This document shows positions 33,021-33,052 of a stretch of DNA of 33,052 nt, piece after piece. Numbering within the stretch: position 1 is the stretch's first letter; the number at the start of each line of letters is the position of its first letter. The notes under the pieces were generated by a model. It made no database searches, was not told where the DNA came from, and was given only the letters and a program-made list of their open reading frames with translations. The position numbers were made by a program, and so were the translations under genes. The DNA comes from CAXFCD01 sp964001155 (GTDB taxonomy: Bacteria > Fidelibacterota > Marinisomatia > Marinisomatales > UBA1611), in the NCBI GenBank assembly GCA_964001155.1, contig CAXFCD010000171.1, positions 1-33,052 of the forward strand. Reading direction: 5' to 3'.

Positions 33021-33052
33021 CACAATACGCCAAAATGAAACGGCAAGGCCGC
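33017..33052 (+). CDS. 5' end of a gene coupled to enolase (possible FtsB/DivIC)
   Basis: The ATG at 33017 overlaps the enolase TGA (ATGA). Twelve codons are visible, giving MTQYAKMKRQGR, and the frame stays open to the window edge. In many Gram-negative bacteria the gene after eno is ftsB/divIC, a short cell-division coiled-coil protein with a basic N-terminus, so this is a reasonable guess from position only. The visible residues do not prove it. Confidence 0.5.
   Translation, partial: MTQYAKMKRQGR

Noticed and set aside
1..33052. CRISPR array or other cas genes to accompany the Cas6-like protein
   Set aside because: No regularly spaced direct repeats and no Cas1/2, Cas3, Cas5, Cas7 or Cas9-like frames were seen on either strand; the only repeat clusters are short or palindromic.

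Overview
The window looks like a chromosomal segment of an uncultured Gram-negative bacterium of the Fibrobacteres-Chlorobi-Bacteroidetes (FCB) group. Candidatus Marinimicrobia (SAR406, Neomarinimicrobiota) is my best guess. The reasons are two secreted proteins, plus the tail of a third, ending in type IX secretion (T9SS) sorting domains with YPNPFNPTTTI and GIYFVELVAG motifs, PorV-like and helix-hairpin-helix outer-membrane barrels, an archaeal-style UbiA prenyltransferase, AT-rich DNA and mostly weak ribosome-binding sites. This placement rests on remembered family traits, not on a search. No rRNA, tRNA or CRISPR array was seen.

Layout. 1-4005 (+): the 3' end of one T9SS cargo gene, a repeat-rich secreted protein, and an M43-like metalloprotease fused to a beta-helix. 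All three carry near-identical sorting-tail DNA, and two have a palindrome inserted in frame at the same point. 4218-6724 (+): a GT2 glycosyltransferase, a GNAT acetyltransferase and a Cys/Met-metabolism PLP enzyme. 6721-18426 (-): a tightly packed housekeeping run, read from high to low coordinates: rho, a Cas6b-like protein, a class I aminotransferase, rpmE (zinc-free bL31), a DUF1385 membrane protein, prfA, prmC, a UbiA prenyltransferase, dnaE and dtd. Many junctions are 4-nt ATGA/GTGA/TTGA overlaps. 18508-25200 (-): folC, murI, a cell-wall amidase, two overlapping outer-membrane barrel genes, and a tandem pair of tiny membrane proteins with unusually strong Shine-Dalgarno sites. 25356-31615 (-): a surface-polysaccharide cluster (GT9, two further glycosyltransferases, a Wzx-like flippase, a FemAB/GNAT-like transferase), interrupted by an opposite-strand remnant of an LtaS-type sulfatase gene. 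31731-33052 (+): enolase and the first codons of an overlapping gene.

How the parts fit. The rho-rpmE-DUF1385-prfA-prmC order is a classic information-processing cluster. Here it carries two extra genes between rho and rpmE. One of them (16084-17151) has both halves of a Cas6b-type CRISPR-RNA endoribonuclease fold, including the C-terminal glycine-rich loop. It sits with no CRISPR array or other cas gene, seems to lack the usual catalytic histidines, and has gained a long arginine/lysine-rich tail. A Cas6-derived RNA-binding protein embedded in a transcription-termination and translation operon is the strongest candidate for an undescribed system here. Secondary leads are the in-frame palindromes in the T9SS tails and the paired 69- and 72-residue membrane proteins.
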